From: CAYLRF01 sp964385995
Lineage (GTDB): Bacteria > Bacillota > Clostridia > Lachnospirales > Lachnospiraceae
DNA: 56,820 bases
Reading direction: 5' to 3'
Assembly (NCBI GenBank): GCA_964385995.1
Contig: CAYLRF010000003.1
Span: 1-56,820 of the forward strand
The translations under genes and the position numbers were made by a program. Shown here one piece after another: positions 16,716-25,008 of this stretch (position 1 is the first letter of the stretch; each line of letters starts with the position of its first letter). The notes beneath the pieces are model-generated. The model had not been told where the DNA came from, searched no databases, and was given only the letters and a program-made list of their open reading frames with translations.

Positions 16716-19199
16716 TTACACCCCGAACTTTAACTTTCTGAGCTGCTCCACGGGCGTCATGTTCGTAGACGGTTTATATCCCGGAAGCGGCATGATCTTC
16801 TCGTTTATCGCGTCCAGTATCCATTCTTTTTGCGGGAAGAAATACTCATCGTATTCAAACGGAGGAGTGATCCAGTTTTGCGCTCCGACTACGACGGGCG
16901 GCGCGTCCAGATAATCAAACGCAAGCTCCGTGATGTTTTTCGCGACATCGTTTAAAAATGTTCCCCTCGCGCAGGCATCGGAAGCCATGACCACCTTGCC
17001 CGTCTTTTTCACCGACTCGATTATCTTCGTGTAATCCAGAGGAACAAGGCTCGAAAGGTTTATGATTTCCGCAGAAATACCGTATTTCTCCTCCAGTTCC
17101 TTCGCCGCGTCCACCGCCCTGTATAACGTGGCGCCCACGGTTAAGACGGTGATATCATCTCCCACACTTATGACGTCCGGCTCGCCTATCGCGATCTCGT
17201 ATTCCTCCTCCGGCACGCCGCCCGCGTGAAATTTTTCACCGACGTCGTATATTCTCTGGCTCTCGAAGAATACGACCGGGTCGGTTCCGTTTAACGCCGC
17301 CTGCATAAGGCCTTTCGCCTCGTAAGGCGTGGCGGGGAAACAGACCTTAAGCCCCGGGACGTGAGCGCACATCGACGTCCAGTCCTGTGAGTGCTGAGCG
17401 CCGTACTTTGATCCGACCGACACGCGCAGTATCAGCGGCATTTTAAGGATACCGGCGCTCATCGCCTGCCACTTGGCCATCTGATTAAATATCTCATCGC
17501 CGCAGCAGCCGATGAAGTCTCCGTACATCAGTTCCACTACCGCGCGTCCGCCGCACATGGTATATCCTACCGCCGTACCCACTATGGCCGACTCGGAAAT
17601 GGGCGCGTTAAACAGCCGCGAATAGGGAATCACGTCCATGAGCCCGCGATATACGGCGAACGCTCCGCCCCAGTCGCGCACATCCTCTCCGTAGGAAATA
17701 AGCGTCGGATCCTCGTAATATTTGTTCAGAAGAGGCTCAAATACCGCGTCGCGTATGTTATAGCGCTTCATGGAGCTTACTTCCTTTCCGTCCGCGTCAT
17801 AATGCGTGCGCGACTTCTTTTTAAGATCCGCGTACCTTCTGCAGCTCTCCTTCGGTCCAAGTACCGAAGGTTTGCGCGTCGTATCCATACTGCGCCTGCT
17901 TTCGTTATTAAACATCAGCCGCTCGATAATCGCGTGATCTTTCTTAAAATCAAGATAGGGGGATTTCTCTTTATCGGCCGCGAGACGGCAGATCCGCGCC
18001 ATTCTCTCCTTCGTCTCGGCCCATATGTCATCAAACGCGGTGTCATCGGCCAGACCGGCGTCTGTCAGCGCCCTGCGGTACGTGATAAGAGGATCCTGCG
18101 CCCTCCATGCCTCGATCTCTTCTTTTGTCCTGTAAGCGTTCTGATCCGACGTGGAGTGACCCAAAAGCCTGTAAGTCACCACATCCAAAAATACCGGGCC
18201 GTCTCCCGCCTTCACGATCGGCAATTTGCGCCTGTAAGCGTCGATGACCGCCAGCGGATTGTAACCGTCCACCCTCTCGGCATGGAGCTGATTGGGCGTC
18301 ACGCCAGCTCCCATGCGCGCGAGCTCGCCGTATCCCATGGTCTCTCCGTCGGTCTGTCCGCCCATACCGTAGCTGTTGTTATTTATCTGGAAAATAAGCG
18401 GTAATCCGCCTTTTTTCCCTTCCTCCCACAGCGTCCTGTACTGATCCATGGTCGCGAATGAAAGCGCCTCCCAAACGGGACCTCTTCCCATGGAACCGTC
18501 GCCCAAGTTCGCGACGCATACGCCGGATTTGTCGTTTATCTTTTTAAAGAGAGCCGCGCCGGTCGCGATCGTCGCGGAGCCTCCCACTATGGCATTGTTC
18601 GGATAAACGCCAAACGGCAGGAAAAACGCATGCATCGATCCCCCGAGGCCTTTGTGAAATCCGTTTGAGCGGGCGAAAAGCTCCGAGAGCGCTCCGTAAA
18701 GGATAAATTCTATCGCGAGCTCTTTCACGTCCCCGTTCGCCTTACTGTCCCGCAAAACGCCTTTTAAAGTCTCGCCGCCGAAGAAATTTTCCATGTCACT
18801 CATAAGCTCGTCGTCGCCCAGCTTTTGAATGCATGAGAGGCTCTTTGCCAGAATCTCGCTGTGACTTCTGTGACTTCCGAAAGTAAAGTCATCCTTTCCG
18901 AGCAGATACGCCTCGCCCACGGCGGCCGCCTCCTGCCCGAGCGACAGATGAGCGGGGCCTGGATAGGTAGTCGAAACGTCGGCGTACCTAGCCTGCGTCT
19001 TTATCTGATTTAACATATCCTCGAACTCGCGGCATATCGTCATATCGCGAAAGATACGAAGGAGGTCTTCTTTCGTAAAATTACCCTCGTCCATTTCGTC
19101 TTTGACTGACTTTTTGTACGCGTTCACGGGTATGTCCTTAAAAGTGATCCTGCCCTCGGCGCGAAGCCTGTCGGGATCCACAAACAATGATTTCGGCAT
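16716..19199 (-). CDS. 2-oxo-acid dehydrogenase E1, fused alpha and beta subunits
   Basis: An 827-residue thiamine-diphosphate enzyme joining E1-alpha (about 1-450; TPP motif GDGSMGRGPVWEALSF at 233 onward, closing with NNNSYG) and E1-beta (about 477-827; ISYGEDV, YGAQHSQDW, C-terminal LKFGV). It decarboxylates a 2-oxo acid and reductively acylates the E2 lipoyl group; pyruvate, acetoin or branched-chain substrates are all possible. AAAGGAG precedes the ATG at 19199. A charged linker (about 430-476) joins the halves, and at the junction GGAAG stands eight bases before the ATG of M477 (17769-17771), so free E1-beta might also be made. Between E3 and the DeoR gene. Confidence 0.9.
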   Translation of the reverse strand: MPKSLFVDPDRLRAEGRITFKDIPVNAYKKSVKDEMDEGNFTKEDLLRIFRDMTICREFEDMLNQIKTQARYADVSTTYPGPAHLSLGQEAAAVGEAYLLGKDDFTFGSHRSHSEILAKSLSCIQKLGDDELMSDMENFFGGETLKGVLRDSKANGDVKELAIEFILYGALSELFARSNGFHKGLGGSMHAFFLPFGVYPNNAIVGGSATIATGAALFKKINDKSGVCVANLGDGSMGRGPVWEALSFATMDQYRTLWEEGKKGGLPLIFQINNNSYGMGGQTDGETMGYGELARMGAGVTPNQLHAERVDGYNPLAVIDAYRRKLPIVKAGDGPVFLDVVTYRLLGHSTSDQNAYRTKEEIEAWRAQDPLITYRRALTDAGLADDTAFDDIWAETKERMARICRLAADKEKSPYLDFKKDHAIIERLMFNNESRRSMDTTRKPSVLGPKESCRRYADLKKKSRTHYDADGKEVSSMKRYNIRDAVFEPLLNKYYEDPTLISYGEDVRDWGGAFAVYRGLMDVIPYSRLFNAPISESAIVGTAVGYTMCGGRAVVELMYGDFIGCCGDEIFNQMAKWQAMSAGILKMPLILRVSVGSKYGAQHSQDWTSMCAHVPGLKVCFPATPYEAKGLMQAALNGTDPVVFFESQRIYDVGEKFHAGGVPEEEYEIAIGEPDVISVGDDITVLTVGATLYRAVDAAKELEEKYGISAEIINLSSLVPLDYTKIIESVKKTGKVVMASDACARGTFLNDVAKNITELAFDYLDAPPVVVGAQNWITPPFEYDEYFFPQKEWILDAINEKIMPLPGYKPSTNMTPVEQLRKLKFGV

Positions 19200-19245
19200 G
19201 ATAAAACTCCTTTCTTTTTTTACATGATACTACGGATTGTCGGGC

Positions 19246-19292
19246 GGGCAAACGAACCCTTTTCCCCACCGGCATGAAGGCGTCCCGGCGGA
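19246..19292 (-). repeat. Dispersed repeat, copy 2
   Basis: Minus-strand copy of the 13177-13225 repeat, in the gap between the E3 and E1 genes. It contains GGGGAAAAGGG then TTCGTTTGCCC. Here it lies upstream of the E1 start; the other copy lies downstream of a gene, so a fixed regulatory role is not implied. Confidence 0.7.
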
Positions 19293-19317
19293 AAAACAGT
19301 TCCTGCCCCGATATCAT

Positions 19318-20685
19318 TTACATAAAAAGCGCTTCGCGTATCACCTCGGAAACCGTGGGATGGGGAAATACAAGCTCTCTTAACTGTTCTACGGGTACCT
19401 GTTTTTCTATCATGAGGGCCACTCCGTAAATCATCTCCGACACGTAACTGCCTATCATGTGACAGCCTATGACGCGGTTTTTGTCCGTGTCAATCACAAG
19501 CTTGCAAAAACCTCCTCCCGCCTCCACTTCGGCGAGATATCTTCCCGACATCTTCATGGAAGCTTTAACGCATTTTACCTTAATGCCCTTTGCCTTGGCG
19601 CTCTCCTCCGTCTCTCCCACGCCCGCGATCTCCGGCTGAGTGTAAATCACTGACGGTATCGCGCCGTAGCGCATGTAATCCTTCTTTCCCAATATGTGAT
19701 TTACCGCCACCTCCGCTTCGCGGTAAGCGGTATGGGCGAGCATTATTTTCCCGTTTATGTCTCCGACCGCGTAGACGTCCGGCACATTTGTCCTCATGTG
19801 CTCGTCGGTTACCACGGCTCCGCCTTCCATATAGATACCGAGATTTTCAAGGCCGATGTTTCGCGTGAGAGGGCGCCGTCCTATCGCGCAGAGCACGGCG
19901 TCGGTCTTTATCTCATTTTCCGCGCCTTCTGTTTCTTCGTAAAATACCGAGTCTTCCCCGACTTTTGTCACCTTACATGACAGCTTAAAATCAATGCCTT
20001 TTTTCTTATATTCCTTTAAAAGCGCGGCGGAGACTTCTTTCTCGGTAGGGCCCGCGATCTTATCCAGCATCTCTATCACCGTCACTTTCACTCCCGCCAT
20101 ATTAAAATACGACGCGAGCTCCAGCCCGATGACGCCGCCTCCTATCACGGTGAGATGTCCCGGCAGTGTCTTCATGTCTAAGATTTCGCGGTTTGTCATC
20201 ACAAAGCCTCTTTTAAGACCTTCCAAAAGCCCGGGGATCGGAGGAACGACGGCCTCCGAGCCGCACGCGAGTATAAGCTTATCCGCCGCGTATTCATTCT
20301 CCCCCGCGGCCACCGCGAAGCCGCAAGGCGTCTTTCCCTTTATGCTGCCTTTTGCCGTCACGACATTTACCCCGCAGGACTTCATGGTGGATGCGACCCC
20401 CGAAACCAGCGTCTTTACGACCCTGTCCTTTCGTTCGACTACTTTCGCGTGGTCGATCCTCACATTTTCGGCGGTGACGCCGAAAGGCTCGCTTTCCTTC
20501 GCGTGTTCGTATAATTTGCCTGAGTTAAGCAAAGCTTTTGACGGAATGCAGCCTTCGTTCAGGCACGTGCCCCCGAGGGCGCCCTTTTCGATAAGCGTAA
20601 CTTTTAGTCCCCCTTTAGCCGCTCGCTCCGCCGCCATGTAACCTCCGGGGCCGCCTCCCAACACCAATACATCCGATTTAATCAT
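19318..20685 (-). CDS. lpdA: Dihydrolipoyl dehydrogenase (E3)
   Basis: A 455-residue flavoprotein disulfide reductase with N-terminal FAD motif GGGPGGYMAAE, redox pair C41/C46 in GGTCLNEGCIPSK, a central NAD-binding GGGVIGLE, and the C-terminal HPHPT..E catalytic base motif. It has no N-terminal lipoyl domain, unlike some Gram-positive E3 proteins. It reoxidises the dihydrolipoyl group of E2, reducing NAD+. AAAGGAG precedes the ATG. It is the second gene of the operon, 104 bases after E2 and 118 before E1. Confidence 0.95.
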   Translation of the reverse strand: MIKSDVLVLGGGPGGYMAAERAAKGGLKVTLIEKGALGGTCLNEGCIPSKALLNSGKLYEHAKESEPFGVTAENVRIDHAKVVERKDRVVKTLVSGVASTMKSCGVNVVTAKGSIKGKTPCGFAVAAGENEYAADKLILACGSEAVVPPIPGLLEGLKRGFVMTNREILDMKTLPGHLTVIGGGVIGLELASYFNMAGVKVTVIEMLDKIAGPTEKEVSAALLKEYKKKGIDFKLSCKVTKVGEDSVFYEETEGAENEIKTDAVLCAIGRRPLTRNIGLENLGIYMEGGAVVTDEHMRTNVPDVYAVGDINGKIMLAHTAYREAEVAVNHILGKKDYMRYGAIPSVIYTQPEIAGVGETEESAKAKGIKVKCVKASMKMSGRYLAEVEAGGGFCKLVIDTDKNRVIGCHMIGSYVSEMIYGVALMIEKQVPVEQLRELVFPHPTVSEVIREALFM

Positions 20686-20789
20686 ATCTGCTCCTTTACT
20701 CTAAGCCGACCTCACCATATCGCCTTTCGCCGCGGATTACGTGCCCTTTTCGTCCTTAAAGACGCGCGTTAGACTCTCCGAAGCGAAAT

Positions 20790-22163
20790 TTACTTCATCA
20801 TAATGAGCGGGAAATTCTCCAGCGCGGTGCAAAGTTCTTTTAAGAATTTCGACGCGGGAGTCCCGTCGATCGCCCTGTGATCATACGTCAGGCAAAGATT
20901 CATAGCCGGGTACGTCGTTATCTGCCCGTTTACTTCTCTTACCCGCGTGGTCACGCCGCATACTCCCAGGATCGCGACCTGAGGAGGATTTATGACGGGA
21001 GTAAATACTTCCACACCGAGAGAGCCCACATTGGACACCGTAAAGGTGGCTCCCGAGAGCATGTCCGGCGTCGCCTTTGACTCGCGGCACAGACTCGTCA
21101 GACGTTTCGCCTCGACAGACATCTCGGAAAGCGACATCTTATTCGCGTTAAATAAAGTCGGAACCATAAGACCTTTCGGGGTATCCACGGCCATCCCGAG
21201 ATGTACGTTTCGGAATTTACGTATCACGTTTTCCTCTTGCATGGTCGCGTTCAGATCCGGATGATTTAGGATAACGCGGCTCACCGCGAACATGACGATA
21301 TCGTTAACGGTAATATTCGCAAGACCCATCTCTTCGCCGTGTTCTTTGATCTGTTTTCTGAGATTTAATACGGCGCCCGCGTCAAATGAGTGCTGATGAG
21401 TAAGCTGAGCCATGGTGCTAAGAGACTGCAGCATGGCCCTCGCGGTGGCTTTTCGGATCGGCGAGAATTTCTCATCGACATATTCCGCCGCTTCCGACGA
21501 CGGGGCCTGCCTTTTATCCTTCGCGTTCCCGAAGGAAGTATCTAAGGAGGCGCCGGATACCCCGGACACTTCTCTCTGCGGCGCCTCGGAGGGTGAAAGC
21601 CCCGCGCCTTGTGCGAACGTCCTTACGTCCCTCTCGATTATTCTCCCGTAAGGACCCGAAGGAGACGCCGCGGTAGCGTCAACGCCGAGAGCCTGTGCCG
21701 TCATCTTAGCCCTCGGAGATATTTTAATATCGGATCTTAAGGTTGACGCGGATTCTTCAGATACCGAACCCGCGGGCGCGGATTTATCATCTGTCCGTAC
21801 TGCCGCGCCGAGAGCGTCCGCCGGCGTTAAGTCTTCAGGGGTATCCGGCCGATGCGTCCCCTCATCGGCCCCGTTTCCGGCATCTAAAGCTCCCTTACCG
21901 CTTCTTAGCGCCGAGACATCCTCTCCCGGCGTTCCGACGGCGCAGACATTTACAAGTACGGGAACCTCATCTCCCTCCTCATAGAAGATCTCAAGCAGCG
22001 TCCCCGCCGCCGTGGACTCGCACTCAAATGAGGCTTTATCCGTCTCATAGGTAAACAGTACGTCGCCTACCGCGACATCATCCCCCGGTTTTTTAAGCCA
22101 CTCGGTGATCACACACTCCTCGACTGTGATACCCGCCTTCGGCATCAATACGCCTTCTGCCAT
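20790..22163 (-). CDS. 2-oxo-acid dehydrogenase E2, dihydrolipoyl acyltransferase
   Basis: A 457-residue E2 with one lipoyl domain (1-80, lipoyl lysine K43 in ETDKASFE), an Ala/Pro/Ser/Asp-rich linker (about 85-145), a peripheral subunit-binding domain (about 148-185, SPRAKMTAQALGV..GRIIERDV) and the acyltransferase domain ending with the DHRAIDG catalytic motif (H429, D433). It carries the acyl group from E1 to CoA and forms the complex core. First gene of the operon, 82 bases after the predicted -10. In strict anaerobes pyruvate is usually handled by pyruvate:ferredoxin oxidoreductase, so a full dehydrogenase complex suggests another substrate or condition. Confidence 0.93.
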   Translation of the reverse strand: MAEGVLMPKAGITVEECVITEWLKKPGDDVAVGDVLFTYETDKASFECESTAAGTLLEIFYEEGDEVPVLVNVCAVGTPGEDVSALRSGKGALDAGNGADEGTHRPDTPEDLTPADALGAAVRTDDKSAPAGSVSEESASTLRSDIKISPRAKMTAQALGVDATAASPSGPYGRIIERDVRTFAQGAGLSPSEAPQREVSGVSGASLDTSFGNAKDKRQAPSSEAAEYVDEKFSPIRKATARAMLQSLSTMAQLTHQHSFDAGAVLNLRKQIKEHGEEMGLANITVNDIVMFAVSRVILNHPDLNATMQEENVIRKFRNVHLGMAVDTPKGLMVPTLFNANKMSLSEMSVEAKRLTSLCRESKATPDMLSGATFTVSNVGSLGVEVFTPVINPPQVAILGVCGVTTRVREVNGQITTYPAMNLCLTYDHRAIDGTPASKFLKELCTALENFPLIMMK

Positions 22164-22206
22164 ACTTTCCTCTTTTCCGACGCGCCCTATTGCGTCATGC
22201 GAGCAT

Positions 22207-22248
22207 AAATGTTACTTTTTGTTATATTCCTAACAAAACACAACATTT
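22207..22248. promoter_or_regulatory. Operator-like inverted repeat in the E2 operon promoter
   Basis: Two 18-base arms, AAATGTTACTTTTTGTTA (22207-22224) and its imperfect complement (22231-22248, 15 of 18 matching), separated by six bases. It covers the -10 box and the transcription start region, where a bound repressor would block RNA polymerase. The operon's own DeoR protein is the obvious candidate. Confidence 0.65.
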
Positions 22249-22274
22249 ATATAACGTGATATCACATTTGTCAA
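22246..22274 (-). promoter_or_regulatory. Promoter of the 2-oxo-acid dehydrogenase operon
   Basis: Minus-strand -35 TTGACA (22269-22274), 17-bp spacer, -10 TATAAA (22246-22251). The 413-base gap 22164-22576 otherwise holds the operator-like palindrome, the GH51 terminator at 22420-22470, and no visible gene. Confidence 0.8.
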
Positions 22275-22419
22275 GGAATTCTTTCACGTGAGAAAGCTTA
22301 TCGGAGAATATTTTCGAGTCGGCACCTTTCTTTAAGTGAAAATCTGACGCGCATGTTACCGCATCACATCCCTTTTTGTAGGAAAATGCGATACGTAAGA
22401 AAGGCGCCGGCGCACCATA

Positions 22420-22470
22420 GAAAAGGACGGCAGCGGGAAATCCTGACTTTTCCCGATTGCCGCCCTTTTC
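22420..22470 (-). terminator. Terminator downstream of the GH51 gene
   Basis: Long stem between GAAAAGGACGGCA and TGCCGCCCTTTTC, extended inward by GGGAAA/TTTCCC with a small internal mismatch, and ending in a T-rich segment on the minus strand. It separates the arabinofuranosidase gene from the dehydrogenase operon promoter. Confidence 0.75.
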
Positions 22471-22576
22471 TTTCGCGCCCTTACATCACAGCTTCCTACA
22501 TAGATGACCGGACGTTTTTCGAAGTTCTAATTTTTAAGGCTGCTTTTTTCCGCCTTACTTATCCCTCTTATACACC

Positions 22577-24037
22577 TTAAGTCTCGGAAATCGCTGTCTC
22601 AATCGCCATCACTGCGCCCTTCGGTATATCTATCGGCTTTGCGGTGTCAAGGGAAATATCCCTTACCGTGACTCTTTCGGGATCCTCAAACGTATTGTGC
22701 GCGTGAAGATCGTCATCGGCCAGAAGGCGCGCCTTCGCTTCGCGGGACATCCCGGCGCCGACGCAGTTTAACGATACGGTGACATCCTCCTTGCAAGAAA
22801 GATTCCCCAGTGTTATCAGCATTTTGCCGTTCTTAATCGACGCGGATACCGATACGGAACTTGAAAGGTCTGTATTATCCTCGACGTAAGTCGTAAAGGC
22901 CTCGGCTCCCTGATGATCCTTATACATATCGAAGACATGATAAGTCGGGGTCACGATACAGTTTTTGCCGCTCGCGAGGAACAGCGAATGAAGATTGTTC
23001 ACGAGCTGAGCGACGTTTGCCATGCGCACTTTGTCGCAGTTGCGGTTGAAAATGTTAAGCGTATGCGCCGCGACCATGGCGTCGCGCATGGTGCTTTGCT
23101 GCTCGTAAAGGTTGTATCCCTTACTGGGTCCCGAGCCGTCCTGATGCCAGCATCCCCACTCGTCTACCACCAGTTTTATCTGATCCTGCATGTCATTCGC
23201 GCATATAATGTGCCAGTTGCGCACTATAATCTTCTCCATGAGGTCGGCCTGACGCATCATCTGATCCCATTCGTCGTCGGTAAATTCTACCGGATCGCCC
23301 GCCTTGCCGCAATAATAGTGCATCGCGAAGCCTCTGATTTTGTTATGGCGCCTTGTAAGCCCCGGGATCACGCCCGCGGTCCATGAGTAATCCTGCGCGT
23401 TCGAGCCGCAGGCGTAAAGTTCGACATCAGGAGCGGTATTATTCATAATCGTCGCGTACCTGCGGCACTCATCGACATAAAACTCCGGCCGCATATCGCC
23501 GCCGCCTCCCCAGTTTTCGTTGCCGACTCCCCAGTAGGGGATGTCAAACGGCTCCGGATGACCGTTTTTCGCGCGCTCCTTAGCCAAAGTCGTGGACCCT
23601 TCGGGCGAAAGACAGTAATCCATCCATTCGCGGATCATAAGCGGCGTAACACTCGTTAAGTTCGCCGCGAAATAGCCCTTCGTTCCGATCATCTCGCAAA
23701 AATCCATGAACTCATGCGTGCCCACTTCATTGCTTTCATAACGGCCGTCTTCCCTTGTCCACCAGTTGACGCGCGTCGGGCGATTTTCCCCTATGCCGTC
23801 CCTCCAGTCATAGGTCTCCGCGTAGCAGCCTCCCGGCCAGCGAAGGACAGGCACGTGTATGTCGCGCAGCTTATCGACAATCATCTTTCTGAAACCGCGG
23901 ACATTGGGGATGTCGGAATCCTTTCCCACCCAAAGGCCGTCGTAAAACACACCGCCTATATGCTCGCTGAAATGCCCGTAGATCTCGCGGGAAACAGTAC
24001 CGATCTTCTCAGGTGTCATCAAATAAATCTTCTTCAT
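22577..24037 (-). CDS. GH51 alpha-L-arabinofuranosidase, intracellular
   Basis: A 486-residue glycoside hydrolase family 51 enzyme. The acid/base glutamate is E174 in GVGNENWGGGG and the nucleophile is E293 in LVVDEWGCW; RWPGGCYAE and HYYCG are further family marks. It removes terminal alpha-L-arabinofuranosyl groups from arabino-oligosaccharides or arabinoxylan fragments. No signal peptide, so it acts on imported oligosaccharides. The length matches other single-module intracellular GH51 proteins. No transporter for its substrate is in the window; the GH43 enzyme at 54090 could act on similar material. Confidence 0.93.
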   Translation of the reverse strand: MKKIYLMTPEKIGTVSREIYGHFSEHIGGVFYDGLWVGKDSDIPNVRGFRKMIVDKLRDIHVPVLRWPGGCYAETYDWRDGIGENRPTRVNWWTREDGRYESNEVGTHEFMDFCEMIGTKGYFAANLTSVTPLMIREWMDYCLSPEGSTTLAKERAKNGHPEPFDIPYWGVGNENWGGGGDMRPEFYVDECRRYATIMNNTAPDVELYACGSNAQDYSWTAGVIPGLTRRHNKIRGFAMHYYCGKAGDPVEFTDDEWDQMMRQADLMEKIIVRNWHIICANDMQDQIKLVVDEWGCWHQDGSGPSKGYNLYEQQSTMRDAMVAAHTLNIFNRNCDKVRMANVAQLVNNLHSLFLASGKNCIVTPTYHVFDMYKDHQGAEAFTTYVEDNTDLSSSVSVSASIKNGKMLITLGNLSCKEDVTVSLNCVGAGMSREAKARLLADDDLHAHNTFEDPERVTVRDISLDTAKPIDIPKGAVMAIETAISET

Positions 24038-24130
24038 GCCGCTATAAGTCTCCTCTCTTTGTTGCAGTCCCGACCGACCGCTATTTTAATGTCACCGAAC
24101 TTAAAACAACCGTTACTCCTGTTACCTTCA

Positions 24131-24889
24131 TCAAAGGCTCGCGCCGAAATCCGTCACAATTATCTGCCCCGTAACCGCGCGGGACTCATCGCACGCGAGG
24201 AACAAAAGGATGTTCGCCACATCCTCGGCGGTACATGGCTGCGTGCGAAGATTTGAATGCGCCGCCATCGCTCCGAACATATCCTGATCTAAGGCGTCGG
24301 ACTTAAGGGATGATGTCATGGGAGTTACTATGGTACCGGGGCAGACCGCGTTGCACCGTATCCCCTGAGCCTGAAACCGAAGCGCCGTGTGCTTCGTGAC
24401 GCCGATGACAGCCGCCTTCGTCGATACGTATACCGCTCCGCCGCATCCCGCGTAACCCGCGACGGACGACACATTTACTATACTTGCTCCCGCGCTCATT
24501 CGTTTGCTCGCGGCCCGCATACAGCGCATCGTACCCTTCTGATTCGTCTCCACGATTCGATCCAAATCCTCATCCGTGAAACGGTCAATCGGTTTTAAGC
24601 CTTCCTCCAAAATACCCGCGTTATTTACCAGTATGTCGATCCTGCCGAATTTTTCCGTCACGGTTTCCATAAGCCGTTCGGGATCCTCCGGTTTTGAAAT
24701 GTCGGTCGATATGGCAAGTACCTTGCCGCCCGCCGCCTTAATCTCTTCCTCGACCTGTTTTAACGCTCCTTCCCTGCGCGCGGTGATTATGACCGACGCG
24801 CCTTCCGCCGCAAAGAGCTTCGCAGTCGCGGCGCCCACTCCGGAATTGCCTCCGGTAACCACTGCCACCTTGTCCTTGAGCCTGTCCAT
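24131..24889 (-). CDS. SDR-family oxidoreductase
   Basis: A 252-residue classical short-chain dehydrogenase/reductase: cofactor loop TGGNSGVGAATA (12-23), NNAGILEEG, catalytic serine in NVSSVAGY and YVSTK tyrosine-lysine pair (about 150-155), and a CPGTIVTPMT loop. It oxidises or reduces an alcohol/ketone with NAD(P)(H); the substrate is unknown. The usual catalytic Asn region reads NQKGTM. AAGGAGG is well placed before the ATG. It lies 119 bases after fakA and 93 before the GH51 gene, all on the minus strand, so it may be an end gene of either unit. Confidence 0.9.
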   Translation of the reverse strand: MDRLKDKVAVVTGGNSGVGAATAKLFAAEGASVIITARREGALKQVEEEIKAAGGKVLAISTDISKPEDPERLMETVTEKFGRIDILVNNAGILEEGLKPIDRFTDEDLDRIVETNQKGTMRCMRAASKRMSAGASIVNVSSVAGYAGCGGAVYVSTKAAVIGVTKHTALRFQAQGIRCNAVCPGTIVTPMTSSLKSDALDQDMFGAMAAHSNLRTQPCTAEDVANILLFLACDESRAVTGQIIVTDFGASL

Positions 24890-25008
24890 AAAAAATCCCT
24901 CCTTCTTATGATTTTAAATGAGATGATTATTACAACCCGCCTTTATCACGTGATGACGCCCGAAAAGGTCATCTCAGGCTTCGCATCCGTCTTCCGCCGC
25001 CCGCTTTA

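Noticed and set aside
17802..18404. 200-codon open frame on plus inside E1
   Set aside because: Antisense to strongly conserved E1 sequence, with no start signals or recognisable domain.
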